This document shows, piece by piece, positions 1 through 6,671 of a DNA stretch of 13,502 bases. Both the position numbers and the translations under genes were made by a program. The notes beneath the pieces were generated by a model. That model saw only the letters and a list, made by a program, of their open reading frames with translations. It was not told the DNA's origin and searched no databases. How positions within the stretch are numbered: position 1 is the stretch's first letter; each line of letters opens with the position of its first letter. Origin of the DNA: Methanosarcinales archaeon (GTDB lineage: Archaea; Halobacteriota; Methanosarcinia; Methanosarcinales; Methanogasteraceae); the NCBI GenBank assembly GCA_030594905.1, contig JAUVEF010000011.1, positions 1-13,502 of the forward strand, given 5' to 3'.

Positions 1-24
1 TCCATTGCGGATACGTTCATTCAT
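1..24 (-). CDS. Start of a gene cut by the window edge, probably archaetidylserine/phosphatidylserine synthase
   Basis: Only eight codons are visible on the minus strand, beginning ATG at 24 and reading MNERIRNG. An alternative ATG at 20-18 shares an ATGA with the stop of the decarboxylase gene. Either way the gene overlaps the upstream decarboxylase by 4-8 bases, which suggests one operon and translational coupling. Eight residues do not identify a family. The guess of pssA rests on context: serine-lipid synthase and decarboxylase are consecutive steps to archaetidylethanolamine, and the two genes are often neighbours in archaea. Confidence 0.35.
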
Positions 25-661
25 CGCTACTCGTTCCTGACGTTTTTATGGCGATTACGGTCTCACCAGCGCGCACTTTATCCCCTTTACGTATAGCAGG
101 CTCAAACCCTGGCGGCAGGGTCATGTCCACCCTTGAACCAAATCGGATCATGCCAACACGCCCGCCCCGCTGCACGAAATCACCTTCTGCGACATAAGGG
201 ACGATTCTGCGCGTTATAGTTCCGGCGATTTGAGTGACCATGCAATCAAATCCATCATTTTCAATAACGATCTCGTTCCGCTCATTTCTGAGTGAATCCT
301 TCGTGAAAGCCGGGATATGACTCCCTTTCGTATATCGGATTGCTTTGATCCTGCCAGAAATCGGCGCCCTGTTGACATGCACGTCATGAAAGTTCATGAA
401 TATCTGTACCGCACCATTCTTGATCGCCATGACCCTGCCATCAGCCGGCGCAAGCATTGCGCAATCGCCGTAGATGCCAGGATGTGGGTTTGGTGCGCGG
501 TGTGGATCCCGGAAAAATCCGACAAAGAATATTGTCAGTAAAATGAAGACGTACGTAACGGTCCGCATCCGCTCATCGACGCTGATGAGCAAAGCTGATG
601 TCAGGGCACAGATCGCCGCCGAGACGATCCACCGGATCGAGCCTTCTGCAAGCCGGATCAT
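17..661 (-). CDS. Archaetidylserine/phosphatidylserine decarboxylase, short archaeal type
   Basis: This pyruvoyl enzyme removes CO2 from the serine head group of the membrane lipid to give the ethanolamine form. The 214-residue product has two N-terminal hydrophobic segments (about 9-28 and 34-50), then FRDPHR (50-55), APADGRV (71-77) and HDVHVNRAP (92-100). Near the C-terminus lies RFGSRVD, in which Gly175-Ser176 is the expected self-cleavage site; the serine becomes the pyruvoyl group. Length fits the short archaeal PSD-A type rather than the roughly 300-residue bacterial form. The ATG at 661 overlaps the artA stop as TGATG. A GTG one codon upstream (664) is equally well spaced from the GAGG site and cannot be excluded. 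The gene lies between artA and a probable serine-lipid synthase. Confidence 0.9.
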   Translation of the reverse strand: MIRLAEGSIRWIVSAAICALTSALLISVDERMRTVTYVFILLTIFFVGFFRDPHRAPNPHPGIYGDCAMLAPADGRVMAIKNGAVQIFMNFHDVHVNRAPISGRIKAIRYTKGSHIPAFTKDSLRNERNEIVIENDGFDCMVTQIAGTITRRIVPYVAEGDFVQRGGRVGMIRFGSRVDMTLPPGFEPAIRKGDKVRAGETVIAIKTSGTSSDE

Positions 662-1482
662 CACAGCCCATCCTCACGCTTATTGCGAGTGGTTATGGTG
701 GTTAAGTATTTGCGCACGATCGCAAACAGCTGATCGATTGCGTTTAATAATTCTGGAAGCACCTGCAACACGACATAAGCGATCACGAAGAGTGCGATTC
801 CTGATCCGATCTTCGCGATAATGTGGTGTGCAATCTGAAAACTGCGCTCGCCAAACCACATGTACCCAAAAGCAACCACAACAAATACGTTTCTGACCAT
901 ATTAAGTGCGTAAATCATTGGAACAGAGGCAATAAACGCGATAATAGTCCTTTTTATAGGTGCACGGACACAGAAGATTAGTCCAATGAATATTGCAACG
1001 CTCTCAATCGCTGTACATGCAAGAATAATCGTAATCGTGTGGTAGTTTAGTTCGATCTGATTCCAATTGACCTGTTGTGCCGGCACGTTGAACGCATGTA
1101 GGACATAAACAACCTGCTCTGTGACTGCAGAGATCAGAAACGTGTTGAGAAACTCTACTTTGGCAAACGGATAGTAAAACAGACCACCAAGTGCTGCTGC
1201 AGTCGTTATCGTCAGTAGAATTTCCCCATCGTCCAGGTTATACTTATAATTCCGATACATCTCATGGGCAATGATCATGCAGAAGACCGCCACGCCCAGC
1301 ACCAGCAGGACGTTTACGTAATCACCGATCTCAATATAATGCGCCGGCTGAATTAGCCAGTGGATCGCAAAGAAGCTCCAACCAGCGGATCCTGCAAGAA
1401 ATCGGTACTTCCGGCGTTGTCCGGGCAGCGCCGATGCTATGATCAAGAGTAGGAGTGCCGCCCATAGTGCATGTTCAATCAT
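661..1482 (-). CDS. artA: Archaeosortase (exosortase/archaeosortase family, ArtA-like)
   Basis: A polytopic membrane protein of 273 residues with about seven or eight hydrophobic segments. The expected active-site residues are present: Cys156 in ACTAIES, Arg197 in NMVRNVF, and His219/His220 in QIAHHIIAK. Archaeosortases recognise a C-terminal tripartite signal such as PGF-CTERM on secreted surface proteins, cleave it and link the protein to a membrane lipid. I chose ATG at 1482 because GAGGGTGA (1495-1488) sits five bases upstream; a TTG six codons earlier would place that site inside the gene. The stop overlaps the start of the serine-lipid decarboxylase. In Haloferax volcanii, archaetidylethanolamine synthesis genes are needed for ArtA-dependent anchoring, so the neighbour makes functional sense. 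No CTERM-bearing substrate is in the window. ArtA subtype is inferred. Confidence 0.85.
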   Translation of the reverse strand: MIEHALWAALLLLIIASALPGQRRKYRFLAGSAGWSFFAIHWLIQPAHYIEIGDYVNVLLVLGVAVFCMIIAHEMYRNYKYNLDDGEILLTITTAAALGGLFYYPFAKVEFLNTFLISAVTEQVVYVLHAFNVPAQQVNWNQIELNYHTITIILACTAIESVAIFIGLIFCVRAPIKRTIIAFIASVPMIYALNMVRNVFVVVAFGYMWFGERSFQIAHHIIAKIGSGIALFVIAYVVLQVLPELLNAIDQLFAIVRKYLTTITTRNKREDGL

Positions 1483-1520
1483 TGTAGTCACCCTCTGCAA
1501 TTAAATTAGGTGGTGTTATT

Positions 1521-1531
1521 TGATATATTAA
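1521..1531 (-). promoter_or_regulatory. Candidate TATA box for artA-psd
   Basis: The minus strand reads TTAATATATCA in the 60-base gap between pyrI and artA. An archaeal TATA box here would start RNA about 25 bases on, near 1500, leaving a leader of about 18 bases that contains the GAGGGTGA ribosome site. artA-psd may therefore be transcribed independently as well as by read-through from pyrBI. This rests on base composition and spacing only. Confidence 0.4.
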
Positions 1532-1542
1532 TCTTTCATCCG

Positions 1543-2016
1543 TCAAATAAGGAAATCTGCAATCCGATCCGTGATTATCCTTCTGCAGTACATGCAGTGC
1601 AGTTCGACCCCCTCGTCACGATGTATCGTAAACCGCGGTTTAACCGGCTCATCGGTGTTCGTGATGCAATTTGGGTTTATACACCGGACCACACCCTCTA
1701 TCTCGGATGGAAGAACCACTTTGTGCTTTTCCACAACCTTGTAATCGCGTATGATGTTAATGATTGCATCAGGTGAAATTAATGCAATTTCATCAACTTC
1801 TCCCGGATTTAATTCTCGATACTCGATCTTAACGATATCTTTCTTCCGGTCAGAGACGTTCATGACCACGCTCATCACGTCTGTCGATCGGTCGGTGATG
1901 CCCAGTATGCGCAGCACATTCAGCGCCTGCCCTGCAGCGATATGATCAATCACCGTGCCGTTTTGGATCCTCCTGACCCGCAGTTCCTGGTTTTCAGGCT
2001 GGTCTTCCGGTTTCAT
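1543..2016 (-). CDS. pyrI: Aspartate carbamoyltransferase regulatory subunit
   Basis: The 157-residue protein matches PyrI in length and layout. The N-terminal allosteric nucleotide-binding part contains NGTVIDHIAAGQALNVLRIL (20-39), and the C-terminal zinc domain carries Cys112, Cys117, Cys141 and Cys144 in the usual Cx4C...CxxC spacing; this domain holds the regulatory chain to the catalytic chain. The subunit transmits CTP inhibition and ATP activation to PyrB in pyrimidine synthesis. The ATG overlaps the pyrB stop as ATGA and is preceded by GGTGATGGG, so translation is probably coupled. Nothing unusual is seen. Confidence 0.96.
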   Translation of the reverse strand: MKPEDQPENQELRVRRIQNGTVIDHIAAGQALNVLRILGITDRSTDVMSVVMNVSDRKKDIVKIEYRELNPGEVDEIALISPDAIINIIRDYKVVEKHKVVLPSEIEGVVRCINPNCITNTDEPVKPRFTIHRDEGVELHCMYCRRIITDRIADFLI

Positions 2017-2924
2017 CCCATCACCATCGAGAGAATCGCCATGCGCACAGGCACGCCATAGAACGATTGTTTGAAGTATACTGCATGTCTGCTTTTGTCA
2101 ACCCCGGGATCAATCTCGCCCACCCTTGGAAGTGGATGCATGATGATTGAATCGTCTTTTACATCCTTTAACGTATCTTCTGTTATTTTATAGCTCCCGG
2201 CGACTGCCTGGTACTCGCCCGGGTCCGGGAACCGCTCCTTTTGAATCCTTGTGATGTACAACACGTCCACCACGCCGATAACGTCATCCAGATTTCCGGT
2301 TTCCGTGATTCTTGCTCCTTTGTTTGTCAGGTCACGTTTCATCGAATCAGGCATCCGCAATTGATCTGGCGAAACAAGATATATCTCGGCGTTGTACATG
2401 GAAAGCGCATGTGTAAGTGAATAAACGGTTCTACCATACTTAAGATCCCCGACAATTGCAATCTTCACTTTATTTAGCTTGCTTTCCTTCCGTATCGTGT
2501 ACAGGTCCAGAAGCGTCTGTGTCGGGTGCTGTCCTGCACCATCGCCTGCATTTATAACCGGAACTGACGAGAATTCAGACGCCATCCGTGCTGCACCCTC
2601 TCTCGGGTGCCGCAGAACGATTGCATCGGCATACCCCGCCATAACCGAGATGGTGTCTGCAAGGTTCTCACCCTTCGCAACCGCCGACCCTTCAGTCGGT
2701 CCGAAATCGATGACATCACCCCCAAGCCGTTTCATCGCTACATCGAACGAAAGCCGGGTTCTGGTGCTCGGTTCGTAGAATAGCGTCGCAAGTATTCTGC
2801 CAGCCAGGATATTAGACACTCCGCCGCGTGCAATCGGCTCAAGTTGTGCGGCATGGTCTAAAATTCGGTCAATTTCACCGCGCGAAAAACTCTGTATATT
2901 AATGATGTGTTGTATCGGATTCAC
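2013..2924 (-). CDS. pyrB: Aspartate carbamoyltransferase catalytic subunit
   Basis: This enzyme condenses carbamoyl phosphate with aspartate, the committed step of pyrimidine synthesis. The 303-residue protein has the carbamoyl-phosphate loop STRTR (53-57), Lys84 of the loop from the neighbouring chain (SAVAKGE), Arg105-His106, HPTQ (133-136) and HPLPR (263-267), all in the standard order. The start is GTG at 2924. The frame has no ATG between it and an upstream in-frame stop, so GTG is the only reasonable start near the family's usual N-terminus. The gene is followed by pyrI with a 4-base overlap. A long AT-rich leader lies upstream. Confidence 0.97.
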   Translation of the reverse strand: MNPIQHIINIQSFSRGEIDRILDHAAQLEPIARGGVSNILAGRILATLFYEPSTRTRLSFDVAMKRLGGDVIDFGPTEGSAVAKGENLADTISVMAGYADAIVLRHPREGAARMASEFSSVPVINAGDGAGQHPTQTLLDLYTIRKESKLNKVKIAIVGDLKYGRTVYSLTHALSMYNAEIYLVSPDQLRMPDSMKRDLTNKGARITETGNLDDVIGVVDVLYITRIQKERFPDPGEYQAVAGSYKITEDTLKDVKDDSIIMHPLPRVGEIDPGVDKSRHAVYFKQSFYGVPVRMAILSMVMG

Positions 2925-2967
2925 ATTATTCCCATCCTGCCATCACCTGTATATAGTCATTTTCATG

Positions 2968-2976
2968 TATTAAAAA
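2968..2976 (-). promoter_or_regulatory. Candidate proximal TATA box for pyrBI
   Basis: The minus strand reads TTTTTAATA centred near 2972. Transcription starting about 25 bases downstream would give a leader of roughly 20 bases before the pyrB GTG. A more distal AT-rich block (3071-3113) could be a second promoter with a leader of about 125 bases. Which one is used cannot be told from the sequence. Confidence 0.3.
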
Positions 2977-3003
2977 GTAGCGTGCCAGTCGCCCTGTGTT
3001 GCT

Positions 3004-3019
3004 GTTTTCCCGGGCAAAC
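3004..3019. promoter_or_regulatory. Near-perfect 16-base palindrome upstream of pyrB
   Basis: GTTTTCCCGGGCAAAC equals its own reverse complement at 14 of 16 positions. It overlaps a small hairpin, CCGGG-CAAA-CCCGG (3010-3023). It lies between the distal AT-rich block and the proximal TATA-like box of pyrB, where an operator for a dimeric repressor could sit. No regulator is known to me for this motif. Confidence 0.25.
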
Positions 3020-3230
3020 CCGGAGGGTCAGTTCCCAGTATATTGCAGGTACGGAGTTTATACCACACCCATGATTTAAATATAGATTATATGATATAAA
3101 CATATCTTGATACACACCTGCTAACATTCGAGCACATCCTTTAGCCGCCTGTATGTGATCTCTCCAACTGCCCGCCCATTGCAAGTGCACAAAGATTGTA
3201 GACCACCAAATCCATCATAATCAGAAAATG

Positions 3231-3275
3231 CAGGTGTGCGCGGTACATAACATACCGCACCCCCCGTCTCACCTG
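3231..3275 (-). terminator. Nested stem-loop at the 3' end of scpB
   Basis: An outer pair CAGGTG (3231-3236) / CACCTG (3270-3275) encloses an inner stem in which GTGC...GGTA (3236-3245, with a 2-base bulge) pairs with TACCGCAC (3253-3260) around a 7-base loop. The structure spans the scpB stop codon at 3271-3269. Only a short T-rich stretch follows on the minus strand, so a role as terminator or RNA-end stabiliser is a guess. Confidence 0.3.
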
Positions 3276-4333
3276 CGCGGGCACTGATTCTGCAACCCTT
3301 CAAGGATCGCGTCATATCTGGCGCAGATGCGATCGATCACGTCGGCTGACGCATTGCTATGTGTGGGAAACGTGATGCTGCCCGCATCGCCCGTATCGAG
3401 ATAATCCGACACCACCATCACGCCGGTTTGAGATATTGTAAATCCAAGATCGTTTAAGATGTGAGATGCCATTTCCGACGCCGGTTTTACCTTAATATTC
3501 AGTTCCGCATCCATTTTTCTCGATCTTTCATGATACTTCTCGTTTAACTCATTTAATTCAGAGATAACCTTTGAAACATCACGTTTCGTGCCATGCCTAC
3601 CGAGTGGTTCCGTTGATTGCAGCAGGTCGTCGAAGGTGGTGGATGCAATCTCGATGAGCTCCCCGGAAAAATGATCCTTGACCTTATCCGAGTAGCCTTT
3701 TGAGATAATAAGCGTGTGGACGTCAGTTAATATGGTAAGATCTTCATTAGACGGGTTATAAGCATTGACCGTGACACATGGAACCCCACAACGATGCAAA
3801 AGCGATTCATACATCGGGGTTACGCCAATCCGTGCCGCCAGCCGCGCTTTAAGCGCAGTCCGTATTGCACCAGGATTGTTCGAATCCAGACCAAAGTATT
3901 CTGCAAATCCAGGCGTCGTTGTGAGAAGTTTTGTATGCCCTTCCGGAGTCGATGCGATCAGCCCCATCTCGTTTAAGGTGTGTATGTGCGAATAAGTCGA
4001 GTTTCCACGAATTCTCACAATATCCGACTGTTTTACTGGCTGGTGGTACGCAATCATCGATAATGTCCGGAGAACTGGTGCAGGCAGTTCCTTTGGGGCA
4101 AACGATTTCACATATTCGACATATTCCGGTCGAACTCGCATCAAATACTTTGTATCGCTTGATTTCAGGATTTCAAGACCTGACTTTCGCATACCGTACT
4201 CTTCGACCAGCTTGTTCATGATCAGTTCGGTTTCATCCACCGGTTCCCCGATTAATTCACTCAACTGTCTTATGTCAATCGCGCGATCCGAAGCAAACAT
4301 GGCAGCCTCGATGATCTGCTTTTCATTTTTCAC
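3269..4333 (-). CDS. scpB: Segregation and condensation protein B with a long C-terminal extension
   Basis: The first 150 residues match ScpB, the kleisin-associated winged-helix subunit of the SMC-ScpAB condensin. A first winged helix begins KNEKQIIEAAMFASDRAI and ends near 80; a second covers about 83-150, with VLRTLSMIAYHQPVKQSDI, then RGNSTYSHIHTLNEMGLI and the wing ...TTTPGFAEYFGL. ScpB is usually about 160-200 residues, whereas this protein has 354. The extra part holds alternating short beta and helix stretches (CVTVNAY 186-192, LTILTDVHTLIIS 199-211, GELIEIAS 224-231), a charged helix likely to form a coiled coil (about 252-280), and a final segment of mixed character. I do not recognise the extension. 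The start is GTG at 4333, just after an in-frame TAA, without a clear ribosome site; a leaderless message is possible. No smc or scpA is adjacent. Confidence 0.85.
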   Translation of the reverse strand: MKNEKQIIEAAMFASDRAIDIRQLSELIGEPVDETELIMNKLVEEYGMRKSGLEILKSSDTKYLMRVRPEYVEYVKSFAPKELPAPVLRTLSMIAYHQPVKQSDIVRIRGNSTYSHIHTLNEMGLIASTPEGHTKLLTTTPGFAEYFGLDSNNPGAIRTALKARLAARIGVTPMYESLLHRCGVPCVTVNAYNPSNEDLTILTDVHTLIISKGYSDKVKDHFSGELIEIASTTFDDLLQSTEPLGRHGTKRDVSKVISELNELNEKYHERSRKMDAELNIKVKPASEMASHILNDLGFTISQTGVMVVSDYLDTGDAGSITFPTHSNASADVIDRICARYDAILEGLQNQCPRR

Positions 4334-4510
4334 AATACGGACTTATATCAGCTATCTATTATCACTTTCTGCATGTCCATCATATCGACCCCCGCCGTGA
4401 TAATTGGTGATAAATATTCACCACACGCCATCGCTCCAAACCGCAACATTTAAAAGTGATCAATCCGTATATCGAATGTTGCCGCGGAGGGCAACAGAAG
4501 GAGGCATTAC
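4334..4510. promoter_or_regulatory. Divergent promoter region between scpB and the cytochrome b gene
   Basis: This 177-base gap is the only divergent junction in the window. Toward the right, ATTTAAAAG (4448-4456) is a good archaeal TATA box for the cytochrome gene. Toward the left, the minus strand reads GATAATAGATAGCTGATATAAG (given in parts: GATAATAG near 4363, GATATAAG near 4350), which could serve scpB. The two promoters are about 90 bases apart. Confidence 0.5.
4478..4495 (+). promoter_or_regulatory. Stem-loop directly upstream of the cytochrome b ribosome site
   Basis: GTTGCC (4478-4483) and GGCAAC (4490-4495) form a perfect six-base-pair stem with loop GCGGAG. The ribosome site AGAAGGAGG (4496-4504) begins at the next base. 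With the TATA box at 4448-4456, RNA should start near 4475-4480, which puts the hairpin at the extreme 5' end of the message. It could protect the RNA or hold the ribosome site exposed. This is inference from sequence. Confidence 0.4.
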
Positions 4511-5308
4511 ATGTCACAAAGTACAGGTTTAGTAACCGAACGATATGATCCGAAAGGCATGCGTGCGCATGCATTCCATTTGTTTTCGTGTGTGACCCTT
4601 ATCATCACTGGCTGGTACATGGCAAAGCAGTTCAACATGTGTACAGTGATGGATGCGTCAGCAAACGCATGGCAGCTCATCCCGTATGAGACTGTGCGCA
4701 TGTTTCACATGTTTGTCGCGCTTGTATTTATCATGGCCGTCTGGATATTTATTCCATACAACCTGGTTACGAGCGGGCACCTTCTCTCTGAGATATTTTT
4801 CATACCAGATGCGATCCAGTTGAAGAACCTGTTTCTCAGTCTCTTCAAAAAGGCAGAGTATCCAAGATTCGTCATCGTTGACGAGAAGTCGGGGCATTAC
4901 AAGAATAAACTACACCCGTTTGTCAAACTGATGGTGATTCCTGAGAACATTGCGGTCGTCCTGATTGTGATTACCGGTTTGATCATGTACAATCCCGAAT
5001 TCGCTATCTGGCAGACCACTGTCGAACCGGCGATTCTCATGGGCGTTGGATATGTATCGACATTATTCAACATGTCACCGATCGGATTTGTACGTACGCT
5101 TCATCTGTGGGCTATGTACTGGTTCATAGTCGAACTCGTGCTGCACTTCGGATTCCTTGGAATGGATCCAAGAACCATGAAGTACTTCAATGCAGTCTTC
5201 GTGAACGGCAAGGAAGATATGGATGAATACACCGAGATCATCAGAGAGCCACACAAAGAAAAGAAGCCAAAGGCAAAGGGAAAACATCCCGTGGTCGTTC
5301 TGAATTGA
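4511..5308 (+). CDS. Membrane b-type cytochrome, hydrogenase/formate dehydrogenase gamma-subunit type
   Basis: The 265-residue protein has four main hydrophobic segments (about 22-38, 64-82, 138-160, 195-216) with histidines placed as in di-heme cytochrome b subunits that link a periplasmic or cytoplasmic oxidoreductase to the quinone or methanophenazine pool: His20 before a TG turn in segment 1, His66 in segment 2, and His198 and His212 in the last segment. The segment [13 protein letters not shown] before the third helix also resembles this family. The C-terminus is a lysine-rich cytoplasmic tail. The start ATG has a strong AGGAGG site. No hydrogenase, formate dehydrogenase, heterodisulfide reductase or iron-sulfur subunit is adjacent, so its partner is unknown. 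It overlaps the next gene by 4 bases. Confidence 0.8.
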   Translation: MSQSTGLVTERYDPKGMRAHAFHLFSCVTLIITGWYMAKQFNMCTVMDASANAWQLIPYETVRMFHMFVALVFIMAVWIFIPYNLVTSGHLLSEIFFIPDAIQLKNLFLSLFKKAEYPRFVIVDEKSGHYKNKLHPFVKLMVIPENIAVVLIVITGLIMYNPEFAIWQTTVEPAILMGVGYVSTLFNMSPIGFVRTLHLWAMYWFIVELVLHFGFLGMDPRTMKYFNAVFVNGKEDMDEYTEIIREPHKEKKPKAKGKHPVVVLN

Positions 5309-6549
5309 AAATAAAAGGAAAAGCCTGGATATTTGGAGATGACATCGATACCGATGCGATTATACCTGGCAAATACCTGCGCACCACAGATATGCAGGTA
5401 TTTGCCGATCATGTGCTCGAAGGTATCGATCCTGAATTTGCAGGGAAGGTAGAGAAGGGTGACATCATCGTCGCCGGCAGGAATTTCGGATGCGGGTCAT
5501 CCCGAGAGCAGGCAGTGCTTGCAATCAAACATGCGGGCGTCGGATGTGTTGTAGCAGCAACGTTCGCACGTATTTTTTTCAGAAACGCAATAAACATTGG
5601 TCTTCCGATTCTGGAAACGGGAACAACGATCTCATGTGAGCAGGGAGACGCAATTGAGATTGATATCGAGAACGGAATCGTTGAGACCGGTGGTTGTGAG
5701 TATACCGGGTCAAAGATGCCCGATTTCCTGCGCGAGATCCTGCTGGATGGAGGTCTTGTTGCACACCGCAAGAAAGAGTCTGCAAAGGAACGGTTTGGCA
5801 GGCAGTCAGTTGCATATTCAAAGAGCAGCATTTTAGCGAATAAAGATCACTTGAACCTGATCGTTGATCTGGTTTCACCGAAGAGATCTGATAAGGTGCT
5901 TGATATCGCAACAGGGAATGGATTTTTAGCGTTTGAGCTTGCAGACCGGGTTTCCGAGGTCATCGGGTGCGACATAACTCGGGACATGATTGATACCGCA
6001 GAAGTCATCCGTGATGAAAGGAAACTTAACAACGTCACTTTTGAGATGATGGATGCTGAATCCCTTGGGTTTGATGATGGGTCTTTCGATGTTGTCTCGT
6101 GTAGATTCGCATTCCACCATTTTACAAACCCCGGAAAAGTAATGTCTGAAATGGTTCGTGTCTGCAAAAGCGGCGGAACGATCGTGCTAGTGGACGGGGT
6201 TTCATCAGAGGACACTGTAAAGAGCAAGTACCACAATGAAATCGAGCAGATTCGCGATCCCTCGCATGTCCGGCTGTATCCGCAGTCAGAATTGGAAGGA
6301 ATGTTTCGCGATGCCGGACTAAAGATAATTCACGCAAGAAACGGGGATGCGGACTTCTATTTTGATGAATGGATAAGTATCGCCGATCCCGGAGACGAAA
6401 TCGTCGAGCAGCTGCGGCGCACGATGATTGATTCAATCGAAGACGACAAAACAGGTCTCAATGTCCATTTTGACGATGATGGACGGTTGCTTTTTACCCA
6501 TGATACAGTAATTCTGGTGGCTGGGAAACGCTGGATTGTGAATCATTGA
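5305..6549 (+). CDS. Homoaconitase/isopropylmalate isomerase small subunit fused to a SAM-dependent methyltransferase
   Basis: Residues 1-157 are an aconitase-type small subunit (LeuD/HacB): [20 protein letters not shown], then [13 protein letters not shown] (58-70). The loop reads YLRT with Arg26, the signature reported for methanogen homoaconitase, which acts in 2-oxosuberate synthesis for coenzyme B; isopropylmalate isomerases lack this Arg. Residues 158-414 are a class I methyltransferase: [16 protein letters not shown], motif [13 protein letters not shown] (198-209), acidic GCDIT (221-225), then CRFAFHHF (266-273). The two parts share one uninterrupted frame; the methyltransferase has no in-frame ATG, GTG or TTG near its N-terminus, so it cannot easily be made alone. 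Start is TTG at 5305, overlapping the cytochrome stop as TTGA. Normal small subunits are about 160-170 residues. The substrate of the methyltransferase is unknown. The large subunit is not in the window. Confidence 0.85.
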   Translation: MKIKGKAWIFGDDIDTDAIIPGKYLRTTDMQVFADHVLEGIDPEFAGKVEKGDIIVAGRNFGCGSSREQAVLAIKHAGVGCVVAATFARIFFRNAINIGLPILETGTTISCEQGDAIEIDIENGIVETGGCEYTGSKMPDFLREILLDGGLVAHRKKESAKERFGRQSVAYSKSSILANKDHLNLIVDLVSPKRSDKVLDIATGNGFLAFELADRVSEVIGCDITRDMIDTAEVIRDERKLNNVTFEMMDAESLGFDDGSFDVVSCRFAFHHFTNPGKVMSEMVRVCKSGGTIVLVDGVSSEDTVKSKYHNEIEQIRDPSHVRLYPQSELEGMFRDAGLKIIHARNGDADFYFDEWISIADPGDEIVEQLRRTMIDSIEDDKTGLNVHFDDDGRLLFTHDTVILVAGKRWIVNH

Positions 6550-6615
6550 ATCACGAATCCCGGACGCTGCATCTCACAGCTTTTATGGGCGCCCGTCCAG
6601 ACCGGATAAAAACCC

Positions 6616-6636
6616 GCTTAAACCCAAGCTTAAACC
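6616..6636 (+). repeat. Two direct copies of GCTTAAACC
   Basis: GCTTAAACC occurs at 6616-6624 and 6628-6636, 12 bases apart, with a weaker third copy (ACTTAAC) just after. They lie 36-56 bases upstream of the amidohydrolase ATG in a 122-base gap, near a possible ATAAAA box (6606-6611). One helical turn is about 10.5 bases, so the copies would lie roughly on the same DNA face. An operator is possible but unproven. Confidence 0.3.
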
Positions 6637-6671
6637 TGAAACTTAACACTACAAACCCAGAGGAAACAAAC

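Larger units (their letters stand above)
2925..3268. other. Intergenic region between scpB and pyrB; no convincing gene
   Basis: These 344 bases separate the scpB stop from the pyrB start. On the minus strand they hold, in order, a stem-loop close to the scpB stop (3231-3275), a weak 49-codon stretch ending in a TAG at 3121, a strongly AT-rich block (about 3071-3113) that includes TTTAAA at 3075-3080, a near-palindrome (3004-3019), and TTTTTAATA at 2976-2968. No tRNA-like cloverleaf was seen. The contents fit a 3' end for scpB plus one or two promoters and a leader for pyrBI. Confidence 0.6.

Noticed and set aside
2925..3268. A tRNA or other stable RNA gene in the scpB-pyrB gap
   Set aside because: No T-loop consensus, anticodon arm or acceptor stem could be found on either strand.
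661..5308. A PGF-CTERM type substrate for the archaeosortase among the neighbours
   Set aside because: No product in the window ends in a tripartite signal (short motif, hydrophobic helix, basic tail). The cytochrome's Lys-rich tail lacks the motif and final helix.
5760..5830. Assembly frameshift or lost stop creating the HacB-methyltransferase fusion
   Set aside because: Both domains are complete and in the same frame, with no homopolymer run at the junction and no separate start for the second domain. It still deserves a comparison with relatives.
6616..6636. A short CRISPR-like array
   Set aside because: There are only two 9-base copies with 3 bases between them and no cas gene.
6546..6671. 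Upstream extension of the amidohydrolase frame by 42 codons
   Set aside because: The ATG at 6672 has a well-spaced AGAGG site and matches the family start; the extension is Asn/Leu/Thr-rich and contains the direct repeats.
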